Shown here: one piece after another, positions 1 through 9,900 of the stretch
Layout of the letters: each line of letters starts with the position of its first letter
Numbering within the stretch: the first letter of the stretch is position 1
Origin: Pseudarthrobacter sp. Fe7
Lineage (GTDB): Bacteria > Actinomycetota > Actinomycetes > Actinomycetales > Micrococcaceae
Reading direction: 5' to 3'
Length of the DNA stretch: 64,000 nt
Assembly (NCBI GenBank): GCA_024372495.1
Contig: CP099977.1
Span: 2,170,001 to 2,234,000, forward strand
Made by a program: the position numbers and the translations under genes
Notes under the pieces: model-generated
Told to the model about the DNA's origin: nothing
Databases searched by the model: none
What the model saw: only the letters and a program-made list of their open reading frames with translations

Positions 1-730
1 GCCCCAGGTCCAAATAGACACCGCATTGCTGCAGGGTCGCAACAACCTCAGCGCGGGTCATGCCGACGATTGGCCGCCACTCAATTGTGGGCGGGCATAC
101 GGCCTTAACGGCATCGATGATGTGTCCGCCCTTGGCGGGGTTGTAGGTCACCAGCTGGTGGTTGCGTTCAACCGTGGGCTGAGCCTGGAATTCCTCGAAG
201 GGGGTGTAATCGGAGACGAGGGAGGGCACGACGTCCAGCCGGGTGGCAACAAAGGCCCAGGCGTAGGAGGACTGTACGAGGTGGACTACGCCCTTATCAG
301 TACGGAGCTTTGCCGGCGTCACGCCGTTCTTCCACATCCGGGCGAAGGGCACCGCGGCTTCCTTTGCCTTTTCCAGCAGGCCCGCATTATTCCGGTACCA
401 CATGCGTTCAGCCATGAATGTCAGCGAGTTATCGATGCTGAGCCACCAGCACATGCGGCGTGCATGCTTGATGTGGGACATTTCCTGTACGTATGTCTCC
501 GGATAGACGACTACGTTTCCGGGGGCATCGACGATTCCAGTTGCCTCCGGGGCGTCGTAAATGCCGTACTGCTCCACGCGGTCATTGCCGGTCGTGTGTG
601 GATGCGGAACGAGGTAGGCGTCCTGGCCGAGTTCACGCAGCATATCGACCAGCTGATGAAGGGCCTCGGGGCCTCCAGTGCGCAAGCCGCGGTGGTAGAG
701 GACAAAGATCGATCCTGGGTTGGTGGTCAT
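1..730 (-). CDS. Glycosyltransferase-like protein, 3' end cut by window edge
   Basis: The minus-strand frame is open from an ATG at 730 to the left edge of the window, giving 243 residues with no stop. The protein begins with a short strand and the motif GGPEALHQL, typical of the N-terminal nucleotide-free half of GT-B glycosyltransferases, and later has VQSSYAWAFV and VTYNPAKGG. I infer a sugar transferase acting in the same rhamnose-glycan locus as its downstream partners; the acceptor cannot be told. It lies 49 bases downstream of the rhamnosyltransferase stop and reads in the same direction, so it is probably co-transcribed. The exact family is uncertain because the C-terminal donor-binding half is missing from the window. 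Confidence 0.75.
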   Translation of the reverse strand, partial: MTTNPGSIFVLYHRGLRTGGPEALHQLVDMLRELGQDAYLVPHPHTTGNDRVEQYGIYDAPEATGIVDAPGNVVVYPETYVQEMSHIKHARRMCWWLSIDNSLTFMAERMWYRNNAGLLEKAKEAAVPFARMWKNGVTPAKLRTDKGVVHLVQSSYAWAFVATRLDVVPSLVSDYTPFEEFQAQPTVERNHQLVTYNPAKGGHIIDAVKAVCPPTIEWRPIVGMTRAEVVATLQQCGVYLDLG

Positions 731-779
731 GATTTGTCTTTCGATGTTGACCGGGCAGTGCAGGGGGTGAAACCGGCGG

Positions 780-1715
780 TTAGCGCAGACGGGCCGCGAG
801 ATCGTCGTCTATTTTGCCCATTCTTTGATGAAATGCATCCCGGATGCCGGCAGCGGCGGCAATTAGGTGTTTGCGCCTGTTAGGCCCGAACCCGAAGCGG
901 ACAACGTTGCTTTGGATCTCCATGTAGATCCGGCGCAGAACCCAAGCGGGTTGCTTCAGGGCATACCGGCGGGCAAGCGTCAGCGAATTCCGCGTGATGT
1001 AGTAGACCCGGAACGGCGCGTGGTAGTAGATGTAAAGCTTCTTTGATCCGATGCGCGCATGCCATCCGAGAATCTTCATCGGCCGCGCGCTGCCCAGGCT
1101 GTGCTCAAGATTGCAACCTTTGCCCGCCAGCGCACGAAGTCCGTGCTCCCGGAGCCGGGCATTGAATTCAGAATCCACGCAATCGATAAAGAAGCCTTCA
1201 TCAAAGAGGCCTACGGTACTGAATGTGCGGGCACGTACCAGCGTGCCGCTGGTCATGGGGTCGAAAATTTGCGGTTCATCGGGACTGCCCCAAACGGGAA
1301 GGGGGATGTGATTGTGTGACTCCGCGCACACCATCCCCACGCTTTCAGGATCCCCGGACGATGCGACTGTTGCCAGCGCGGAACCCACGTAGTCTCCCGT
1401 GAACCGGGAGTCCTGGTCCATGGTGACAATCCACTCCGGGTTCCACCGCTCAAGTGCTTCCTTGATCCCCGTATTGAGGGCCCGGGCAATCCCGGAGTTC
1501 GTGCCGAGACGCAGAACAACAGCCCCGGCCTGCTCCATCTCGGTCAAGGCCTGCGACACGTCATCGCGTGAGCCGTCGTCCACAACGACGACGTGAGCCA
1601 CGAAACGCAACAGCCACTTTACGTTGGAGACATTGTCCGCCCCAGGGTTGTAGGCAGATACAACCCCGCACACATCCGGGTGTGCTTCAGCGTGGTTGGG
1701 TTCAGCCTCCACCAT
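780..1715 (-). CDS. Rhamnosyltransferase-like GT2 glycosyltransferase
   Basis: This 311-residue protein is a GT-A family 2 glycosyltransferase. DDGS near residue 46 binds the nucleotide-sugar, DQDS near residue 100 is the metal-binding DXD-type motif, and a GLFDEGFFIDCVDSEF segment carries the usual catalytic ED-like region. This combination fits dTDP-rhamnosyltransferases that build rhamnan or O-antigen-like glycans, and the locus also makes dTDP-rhamnose. The start is taken at the ATG at 1715, which overlaps the upstream gene's TGA by one base; a longer reading from 1910 would run through that gene. It is cytoplasmic or membrane-associated, with no signal peptide. The acceptor is not known. 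Confidence 0.85.
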   Translation of the reverse strand: MVEAEPNHAEAHPDVCGVVSAYNPGADNVSNVKWLLRFVAHVVVVDDGSRDDVSQALTEMEQAGAVVLRLGTNSGIARALNTGIKEALERWNPEWIVTMDQDSRFTGDYVGSALATVASSGDPESVGMVCAESHNHIPLPVWGSPDEPQIFDPMTSGTLVRARTFSTVGLFDEGFFIDCVDSEFNARLREHGLRALAGKGCNLEHSLGSARPMKILGWHARIGSKKLYIYYHAPFRVYYITRNSLTLARRYALKQPAWVLRRIYMEIQSNVVRFGFGPNRRKHLIAAAAGIRDAFHQRMGKIDDDLAARLR

Positions 1716-2466
1716 CAAGCCTTCCTTGTCTGACGAAAGCGGCGCACTGCAATATAGACGTTGCGCAGGAAAGCTACCCGTGCACGGAGTATTTTCGATG
1801 CTGAGCGGATCCCGTGAGGCGTCAGGTTCTCGCCGTGAAGTCTGTGCAGGATGGTGTCTTCGTCCATGTAGACGATGGAGCGGTTGATGTTGCCCACCGT
1901 TGCCAGCCACTGGTCATGGGATTCATCCATGTAGTGCGGGAATGGCAGTGCCTGCGCGAGAAGGCTTCGCCGGACCGCCATCGCGCATCCCCAGTGAAGC
2001 CGGTAACCGATCACAATGCCCAGGATGTTGCGAAGGTGGTGGGTCGAATCCTTGGCCCGTAATCGGATTTCATGGAATGAACCCGGGGCTCCGTCGAAGT
2101 GCCTGCAGTTACTCACCACCATGCTCCTGCCGTCCAGGGCCGCGATCATGCGTTCCACCCGGCCCTGCAGCCACACATCGTCCTGGTCCGAAAGGAAAAC
2201 GAACTCCCCCGGGCTTCGCCGAGGGCTCGCTCAAACGTGGCAACGTAGCCACGGTTTTGCTCGGCATTGATGAGGCGGATCCGGCTGTCCGGGATAGCCG
2301 TAACAATGGCGGCCGTCTCGTCCGTGGAGCAGTCATTGACGACGATGACCTCGTCATGGGCGCCGATCTCGGGAAGAATCGATTCTATCTGTTCCTGGAT
2401 GTGGCGCGCGCCGTTGTAGGCAGCCATGCACACGCTGATGCGGGGCTGTGTAGTTTGGGGCTCCAA
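1715..2466 (-). CDS. GT2 glycosyltransferase (frameshift at a G-run)
   Basis: Two overlapping minus-strand frames (2466-2146 and 2176-1715) form one family 2 glycosyltransferase of about 250 residues. The first holds ISVCMAAYNGARHI and VIVVNDCSTDET, the second holds SDQDDVWLQGRVE, the expected DXD region. The frame is lost at 2206-2210, where five Cs on the plus strand should be six; one added base gives an uninterrupted ARGEFVFLSDQDD. The start is a TTG at 2466, supported by a GAGGAGA ribosome site eight bases upstream. It heads the minus-strand transferase row and is divergent from the glycosyltransferase at 2626. I take the break to be a sequence error, not decay. Confidence 0.8.
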
Positions 2467-2625
2467 AAGTAATTCTCCTCACTCCGGGCGGTGCCAGCGG
2501 GGCGGGCAGGACCCCAAGCAGTCTAGCAAGCCGTGCCTGGCAGGCCCGACAGGGGCCGGTCAACTATAATCGTGGGGAAGCCGCCGAGTTCTTCGAGCGG
2601 AGCCCACGGAAGGAATCCCAGGTCC

Positions 2626-3507
2626 ATGACCGTTGACGTAATGCTGCCCTACTACGGCGATGTCGATCAGATGAAGCTCGCAGCCCGAAGCGTGATGAAC
2701 CAGGAGAATGAAGACTGGCGGCTCCTCGTCATCGACGACGGCTACCCGGACCCTGAGCCGGAGCGGTGGTTCTCTACGATTACCGACCCTCGCGTTACGT
2801 ATCTCAAAAATGAAAAAAACCTGGGCGCCAACGGCAACTATCGCAAGGCCCTCACCATGGTTGAGGCGCCCTATGTGGTCATTATGGGCGCGGACGATGT
2901 CATGCTGCCCAACTACCTGGACGTAGTAGTCGATGCGTTCGAGTCCTACCCGCAGGCCAGTGTGGTGCAGCCGGGTGTTCAGGTCATCGACGAAAAGGGC
3001 ATTGCCTGCATTCCATTGGCTGATGCAGTCAAGAAGGCCTATGCGCCAAAGACCCGTGAGCGGATTGAGCTCAAGGGTGAGCAGATGGCCACCAGCCTGG
3101 TGCGCGCTGACTGGGCATATTTTCCGTCTTTGGCTTGGCGGTCTGAGACGATTGTGCGAATCGGCTTCACCGACGGCTTGGATGTTGTCCAGGACCTCGC
3201 CCTGCTGCTCGACATAGCGGCGGAAGGTGGATCCCTTATTGTGGACCCGACACTGTCGTTCCTCTACCGAAGGCACTCTGCGTCAGATTCATCAGTGCGC
3301 GCCCTGGATGGCCGACGCTTTGATGAAGAGAGGCGCTTCTTCGAGGGACAGGCCGCCCGATTCAAGGAACTGGGCTGGAACCGGGCTGCCCGGGCAGCTT
3401 CCTTCCACACCACGTCGAGGCTGAATGCTGCATCTTTGGTTGTGAAGTCTGTGGCGATGGGCCGGGTGGACTCTCTCCCGCGCCTGGCGAAGCACATTTT
3501 CGGCTAA
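2626..3507 (+). CDS. Family 2 glycosyltransferase
   Basis: The 293-residue product starts with a GT-A fold: VMLPYYGDVDQMKLAARSV, then LLVIDDGYPD near residue 35 and MGADDVMLPNYLD near residue 88, which are the nucleotide and metal-binding motifs of GT2 enzymes. A C-terminal tail after a YRRHSASDSS segment is family typical. The start at 2626 is preceded by GGAAGGA; an earlier start at 2533 would add an unconserved basic stretch. The gene stands alone on the plus strand between divergent transferases and ends at a strong bidirectional terminator. It probably adds a sugar to the same surface glycan; donor and acceptor are unknown. Confidence 0.85.
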   Translation: MTVDVMLPYYGDVDQMKLAARSVMNQENEDWRLLVIDDGYPDPEPERWFSTITDPRVTYLKNEKNLGANGNYRKALTMVEAPYVVIMGADDVMLPNYLDVVVDAFESYPQASVVQPGVQVIDEKGIACIPLADAVKKAYAPKTRERIELKGEQMATSLVRADWAYFPSLAWRSETIVRIGFTDGLDVVQDLALLLDIAAEGGSLIVDPTLSFLYRRHSASDSSVRALDGRRFDEERRFFEGQAARFKELGWNRAARAASFHTTSRLNAASLVVKSVAMGRVDSLPRLAKHIFG

Positions 3508-3513
3508 CCTATT

Positions 3514-3563
3514 GAAACAAGAAAGGGAGCGACCCCAAGTGGGGTCGCTCCCTTTCTTGTTTC
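3514..3563. terminator. Bidirectional rho-independent terminator
   Basis: A near-perfect inverted repeat has arms of 23 bases (GAAACAAGAAAGGGAGCG... and its complement) around an AAGT loop, with A-rich and T-rich ends on both sides. It lies between the converging genes ending at 3507 (plus) and 3594 (minus) and can serve both. Confidence 0.9.
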
Positions 3564-3593
3564 GCCTAACGGCGCGGAGTCACGATACTGCTG

Positions 3594-3980
3594 CTACGCA
3601 GCCGGGCCTGTGCTGCCGTTCTGGCGCGGGCTGGACCCCACGCTCTGCTGCAGCGCCGAAAGCTCCACCTTTAGGAGAGCTACCTCTTCGCATAGAATAC
3701 GCACCTCATCTTCGGCCTGCGACTGCTCGCGGGACAGATGCAGGCACACCCCCACGAGAAGGACCAGCGTGGTGATGAAAAGAAGGTTCGCGGGGACCTG
3801 GATTCCGAGCAGGCCGCTGGCCTGCTCGAGGAGCGCGGGAAAAGCCGCCAGCAGCAAAGTACCAATGCCGATGATGATCCAGAGAACGGCGTATTTCTCG
3901 CGCAGCTTTTGACGTCGCAGCATTTCGAAGACGAAGAAGAGGATCGCCACGACGACGATGGAGCCCATGAGGAGCGACAT
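3594..3980 (-). CDS. DUF2304 membrane protein
   Basis: This 128-residue protein has an N-terminal hydrophobic helix (residues 4-20), a short basic loop RRQKLREKYA, then two further hydrophobic segments around 33-52 and 60-78, followed by a polar coiled tail. Length and the REKYAVLWII stretch match the DUF2304 family. Members usually sit next to a dolichol-phosphate-mannose-synthase-like GT2, as here, where the start lies eight bases after the stop of that gene. I infer a small membrane partner that helps the transferase or handles its lipid-linked sugar; no enzymatic residues are visible. Confidence 0.85.
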   Translation of the reverse strand: MSLLMGSIVVVAILFFVFEMLRRQKLREKYAVLWIIIGIGTLLLAAFPALLEQASGLLGIQVPANLLFITTLVLLVGVCLHLSREQSQAEDEVRILCEEVALLKVELSALQQSVGSSPRQNGSTGPAA

Positions 3981-3988
3981 GTGGATTC

Positions 3989-4714
3989 CTAGTTGGTGGA
4001 AGGTGTGGATTTCTTGCGCGTCAGCGCGAACAAGAGCGCCATCCCTGAGCGGCCAAGATAGATGGCGGCCTTGATGGGGTCATGGCTGGGGGTGCCTCCC
4101 TGACGCTCCCTCATCGAAACGCCGACCTGGCGGACAGTGCAGCCCGAGCGGATTGCCACGACCAGTGAATCAATCGTGTCGCCCAGGTACTCGGCGGGAT
4201 AGTGATCCAGGTACTGGCGGATGGCCTTCTCATTTGCTGCGCGGAAACCGGAGGTCACGTCGGTTAGTTTGGTCCGCGCCAGCCGGGATATCGTCCAGGC
4301 CAGGACGTTCATAGCCCATTTTCGGGGGCCGCGGACAGTGTAATTTCCGGCATCGGCAAACCGGGCACCAATGGCGATATCGGCGTCGCGAAGTCCATCC
4401 AACACCGCTTTGATGTCCCGGGGATCGTGTTGGCCATCGGCGTCCACCTGGATGACCTGCTTGTAACCGTGCGTCTTGGCGTATTTGAAGCCAGTGCGCA
4501 TGGCCCCGCCGACGCCCATGTTGAATGGCAGCTGCACCACCGTGGCGCCGGCGGCTCGCGCCACCCGGGCGGTATCGTCACGGGAACCATCATCGACCAC
4601 CAGGACGTCGCAGGCCGGTCCGAACTCCAGGACCTCCGCAATGGTGTTGCCGATCGCTTCCGACTCATTCCAAGCCGGCATGATGACAAGAGTGTCGTGG
4701 CGTGCTTCGGTCAT
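3989..4714 (-). CDS. DPM1-like polyprenyl-phosphate glycosyltransferase (GT2)
   Basis: The 241 residues match the dolichol-phosphate mannosyltransferase branch of GT2: VIMPAWNESEAI at the N-terminus, VLVVDDGSRDDT near residue 36, QVDADGQHDP near residue 90 (metal-binding DAD) and VTSGFRAANEKAI further on. It lacks the C-terminal membrane helices of longer relatives, which agrees with the DUF2304 membrane partner downstream. The ATG at 4714 overlaps the stop of the rmlCD gene by four bases (ATGA), so translation is probably coupled. The likely role is loading a sugar on a polyprenyl phosphate for export-side glycosylation. Confidence 0.88.
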   Translation of the reverse strand: MTEARHDTLVIMPAWNESEAIGNTIAEVLEFGPACDVLVVDDGSRDDTARVARAAGATVVQLPFNMGVGGAMRTGFKYAKTHGYKQVIQVDADGQHDPRDIKAVLDGLRDADIAIGARFADAGNYTVRGPRKWAMNVLAWTISRLARTKLTDVTSGFRAANEKAIRQYLDHYPAEYLGDTIDSLVVAIRSGCTVRQVGVSMRERQGGTPSHDPIKAAIYLGRSGMALLFALTRKKSTPSTN

Positions 4715-6142
4715 TCTGAGAATCCGCTCGTAGTCGAATTGACGTACTCGGTCAGGCGCACCGCTGCTGCTGGTGCGTCGAAGCCGGCAGCCTTGATCTT
4801 GGAGAGGTCAAGGACACTGTTCAGCGGCCTGGGCGCAGCATCTTTCCCGTCGAAGTATTCTTTGGTGCTTACACCCGTCACCGAGGACCTGCTTTTGCCT
4901 GATAACTCGTAGACGTCCGCCGCGATGTCCGCCCACGACTGTGGCTCGCCGTCGTTGCTCAGGTTGTACGTGCCATACTGGGCGCCTGTGTCCAGCAAAT
5001 GCCGGATACCCGCCGCGATGTCTTCGGTGAAACTGAGGCGGCCGAACTGGTCGCTCACCACCGAGGGCTCCACTCCGCGTGACGCGAGCGAGGCCATGGT
5101 GCGGACAAAGTTGTTGCCTTCGCCGATAACCCAACTGGTGCGGACGATGTAGTGCCGCGGAACTACGCTGACAACGGCGTCGCCCGCTGCTTTGGTCTGC
5201 CCATAGACGCCAAGCGGTGTGAGTGCTTCCGCCTCCGCATGGATTTCCTTGGCGCCATCGAAGACGTAGTCAGAGGAAATGTGGACCAGGGTGAGGTCAT
5301 GCTCAATGGCGGTTCTCGCAAGCTGGGCCACGGCCGTCACGTTGGTGGCCCAAGCAGCTTCGCGGCCCTCGGAAGTCTCCGCAGCATCGACCGCCGTGTA
5401 GGCCGCCGCATTGATGACAGTGGAATAGTTCTTCCAGTTGCGGTCCTTGAAGGCGTCGGGACTGCCAAGGTCGAACTCACTGCGCGATGCGAACTCAACG
5501 GAAGTGTCGCCGTCGTACTGTTTCCGCAGTGCCTTGCCCAACTGACCGTTCGCCCCAACCACCAAGGTCTTCTTGGGCGGCATGGGCACGACGTCGGCCA
5601 GGCGGGGGTGTGCCTTGTCCTTATCGGACAGTTCAGCCTCGGAGAGTGGAATCGGCCATTCGATGGCGGCCGTTTCGTCTGCCAGGTTCAGGAAGGTGTA
5701 CTGGCCCTGCGCGTCTGCGGACCAGTGGTCATTCACGAGGTACGTGTACGCGGTCGTGTCTTCAAGCGTCTGGAAGGCATTGCCGACACCGCGCGGGATG
5801 AAGATCGCCTGGCTGGGGTCCAGGCTCGGCGGTGAAAATGGCACCAAACGTTGGTCCCTGGCGCAGGTCCACCCAAGCCCCAAAAATCCGTCCCGTGGCT
5901 ACCGAGATGAACTTGTCCCAAGGCTCCGCGTGGATGCCCCTGGTGGTACCTGCCTTCTCATTGAAGGAGATGTTGTTTTGTACCGGCCGGAAGTCCGGAA
6001 GGCCGAGGGCAACCATTTTTTCCCGTTGCCAGTTTTCCTTGAACCAGCCACGGTTGTCGCCGTGGACAGGAAGGTCGTAAAGAACGACGCCGGGAATGGG
6101 CGTTTCGTGGACGGTGAGCTTTTTAGAGAACTCGATGGACAT
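4711..6142 (-). CDS. RmlC-RmlD fusion: dTDP-4-dehydrorhamnose epimerase and reductase (frameshift)
   Basis: The restored protein has 476 residues. The first 180 are an RmlC cupin: PVHGDNRGWFKENW, an HAEPWDKFISV stretch and AIFIPRGVGNAFQTLE. From about residue 195 an RmlD short-chain dehydrogenase follows, with VVGANGQLG (NAD(P) site), VINAAAYTAVDAAE, ISSDYVFDG and a YGQTKAAGD Tyr-x-x-x-Lys pair. Together they do the last two steps of dTDP-L-rhamnose synthesis. The frame breaks at 5822-5826, where AGGCT on the plus strand should be AGCT, giving FTAELDPSQAIF. It follows rmlB by three bases. The fusion is seen in other Arthrobacter relatives; separate genes are the usual arrangement elsewhere. 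Confidence 0.9.
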
Positions 6143-6145
6143 GCC

Positions 6146-7180
<1,035 letters not shown>

Positions 7181-7199
7181 CTAAAGGAAAGATGGGTGC

Positions 7200-8069
7200 A
7201 TGCGCGGAATAATACTCGCCGGCGGTACCGGCTCGAGGCTCCACCCCATCACCTTGGGCGTCAGTAAGCAGTTGGTCCCGGTGTACGACAAGCCCATGAT
7301 CTACTACCCGCTCTCCACTTTGATCCTTGCGGGTATCCGGGACATCCTCATTATCACCACTCCCCATGACGCTGAGCAGTTCGAACGGCTCCTTGGCGAC
7401 GGTTCGCGGTTTGGTGTGTCGATCACCTACAAGCAGCAGCCGTCCCCCGATGGCCTCGCGCAGGCGTTCGTGCTTGGCGCCGAGCATATTGGCGACGACA
7501 GCGTGGCGTTGGTCCTGGGTGACAACATCTTCTATGGACACGGCATGGGCACCCAGTTGCGGCGCTTCGAGAACATTGATGGTGGAGCTGTGTTCGGCTA
7601 CTGGGTAGCCGATCCGAAGGCCTACGGCGTTGTGGAGTTCGACGAAAACGGCAAGGCTGTCTCGCTGGAAGAGAAGCCGGCTGAACCTAAGAGCCACTAT
7701 GCAGTGCCGGGCCTTTATTTCTATGACAATGACGTCGTGGACATTGCGAAGAACCTTAAACCATCCGCCCGCGGCGAGCTGGAGATCACTGATGTCAACC
7801 GAATCTATCTTGAGCGCGGCAAGCTGCAGGTCGAGATTCTTCCGCGGGGGACAGCGTGGCTGGACACGGGAACTTTCAATGACCTGAACGATGCGTCAAA
7901 CTTTGTGCGGACCACGGAGAACCGGCAGGGCCTCAAGATCGGCGCGCCCGAGGAAATCGCCTGGCGCCTTGGGTTCCTTACCGATGATGAACTCCGCGAG
8001 CGGGCTGAACCTCTTGTAAAGAGCGGATACGGCTCGTACCTCATCGACCTGTTGGAACACGGCCGCTGA
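7200..8069 (+). CDS. rmlA: Glucose-1-phosphate thymidylyltransferase
   Basis: RmlA joins glucose-1-phosphate and dTTP, the first step to dTDP-rhamnose. The 289-residue protein starts [15 protein letters not shown] (nucleotide-binding loop), continues with [13 protein letters not shown], has [12 protein letters not shown] near residue 102 and SLEEKP near 155, all hallmarks of the short RmlA class. Length is the family norm. The ATG at 7200 follows AAAGGAAAG. It is transcribed away from rmlB and stops just before a strong terminator at 8080. Confidence 0.96.
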   Translation: MRGIILAGGTGSRLHPITLGVSKQLVPVYDKPMIYYPLSTLILAGIRDILIITTPHDAEQFERLLGDGSRFGVSITYKQQPSPDGLAQAFVLGAEHIGDDSVALVLGDNIFYGHGMGTQLRRFENIDGGAVFGYWVADPKAYGVVEFDENGKAVSLEEKPAEPKSHYAVPGLYFYDNDVVDIAKNLKPSARGELEITDVNRIYLERGKLQVEILPRGTAWLDTGTFNDLNDASNFVRTTENRQGLKIGAPEEIAWRLGFLTDDELRERAEPLVKSGYGSYLIDLLEHGR

Positions 8070-8079
8070 GCCGAAACGA

Positions 8080-8117
8080 AAGAGGGGCGGAACCGCGAAA
8101 GCGGTCCCGCCCCTCTT
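8080..8117. terminator. Bidirectional terminator
   Basis: AAGAGGGGCGG pairs with CCGCCCCTCTT, with an inner ACCGC/GCGGT stem and a GAAA tetraloop. It lies between the converging rmlA and the lysozyme gene and can end both transcripts. Confidence 0.9.
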
Positions 8118-8130
8118 ACTTGTATGTGCG

Positions 8131-9900
8131 TCAGTTGAGCCGGATTGTTGCTCCGCCGGAGGAGGTCCAGGTGATGGTCCCGCCCTGGAAGGTCTGGCTG
8201 CACGACAGCTTGTCGGCGGTGCATGTCTGGCCACTCGTGGGAAACGCCAAGGCACCGTTTTCGAAGCCTTGCCCAGCCCAGCTCTGCTGGATGGGCCCCG
8301 GCATCATCACCTGGGCGCCGCTCGCGGCAGACCACATGATGGTTCCCTTCTCAAAGTTCTGGAAGCAGCCGCCGTTGCGCAGGCCGCAGATGGCCCCGCT
8401 GGTGGGGTAGCCAAGCGTGCCGCCCTCGAAACCCGTGGCCGCCCACTTGTCTCGAATGGGTGCCGACGACATGGTCTGCGCTCCGGTAGCGGGTGAGTAC
8501 ATGACGGTTCCGTTCACGAAGTTTTGGAAGCAGCCGCCGTTACGCAGGCCGCACACCTGTTCGCTGGTGGGATAACCGAGAATCCCGTTTTCAAAACCTG
8601 AAGCAATCCACGCGTCACGGACGGGACCGAACGACATGGCGTGCGCTCCGCTGGCGTTGGACCACATCACCGTCCCGCCCAGGTAGTTCTGGAAGCATCC
8701 TGCCCCGACGAGACCGCAGATCACGTTCGAGGCCGGATAGCCGAGAGCGCCGTTTTCGAAACCCTGCTTCTGCCAGAAGTCACGGATCGGCCCCAGCAGG
8801 CTGGGCTGCGCCCCCGCGGCGGGGGAGTACATGAGGGCGCCCTTGGCGAACATCTGGAAGCATCCGCCGTCCTTGAGGCCGCAGATTTGCTCAGACGCCG
8901 GGTAGCCGAGCGCGCCCCCGGAACCGCCGAGGTTCGTCCAGGCCTGGGCCATGGGTCCGGCAGGGATCGTCTGGATCGGCGTGGCCGAAGAGTAGGCGAC
9001 GATGCCGTTTTCGAAGGACTGCGAGCATTCGCTTTGAACCGAGGCGCAGCTGGCAGGACCCGTGGGGTAGCCCAGCCTGCCATTTTCAAAGCCCGACTGT
9101 GCCCAATAGTTGAGGATTCGGCCAGTCATGGAGAAGGCACCTGTGGCAGGCGAGAAGAGGATGCTTCCACCCTGGAACAGTTGGTAGCAGCCACCGCCCC
9201 TAAGTCCGCAGACTTCCTTGGCCAGCGGGAATCCGATGGGTTCCCCCTTTGCCCGCGCGGCCTTCCATGTGTCACCGATGCCCATGTAGATGGGCCAGGC
9301 TCCGGACGTGGATGTCCACCCGATGACTCCGCCGCTGAACAGCTGGGTACAGTCGGATGCCGTGCAGGTTGCATCCGCGGTTGGGAATCCAAGGAGGCCG
9401 TTCTCGAACCCGTCCTTGGCCCACGCGTCAAGGATCGGCCCTGCTTTGACCAGGTGCGCGCCGCTGGAGGGGCTCCAAAGCGCTGAGCCGGCCTGGAAGA
9501 GCTGGAAGCATCCACCCGACCGCAGTCCGCACGTCGGATTGCTTGTTGGATAGCCCCACGGGCCGTTCTCGTAGCCCTGCGCTGCCCAGGAGTCCCTGAT
9601 GGCACCGAACGGAACGAATGCGGCACCCGTTGCGGGGGAGGACATGATGCTGCCGCCCTGGAAGTTCTGGAAACAACCGCCGTTCTTCAGGCCGCAGATC
9701 AGGTCACTTGTCGGATATCCTGCCGGGCTGCGTTCTGCGCCGAGGGCTTGCCACGCGCCTGTGACTGGCCCTGCCGATACGGCGAAAGCTCCTGAGGCAG
9801 ACGACCACATGACCGTTCCACCTTGGAACCCCTGGTAGCAGCCGCCACTGGTCAACCCGCACGTGATGGCGGTGGTTTGGCTGCCCAGTGAAGGGTGGCT
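8131..9900 (-). repeat. About ten LGFP repeats encoded in the lysozyme gene
   Basis: Units of about 54 residues recur, each ending in a version of ENGxLGYPTS and most followed by CGLxxGGC, then FQxGxIMWSPATGAH. Ten GYP/GFP cores can be counted, plus one degenerate unit at the N-terminal side. The paired Cys in most units suggests one disulfide loop per repeat. LGFP repeats are known in corynebacterial and mycobacterial cell-wall proteins and are thought to anchor proteins to the wall. Confidence 0.85.

Noticed and set aside
26..883. Plus-strand open frame of 285 codons at the left end
   Set aside because: It is antisense to a glycosyltransferase-like frame (730 to 1) and a GT2 gene with clear motifs; it has no family features.
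8131..9900. LGFP repeat block as a CRISPR-like or satellite repeat
   Set aside because: The periodicity is at protein level (about 54 codons) with divergent DNA and an open frame.
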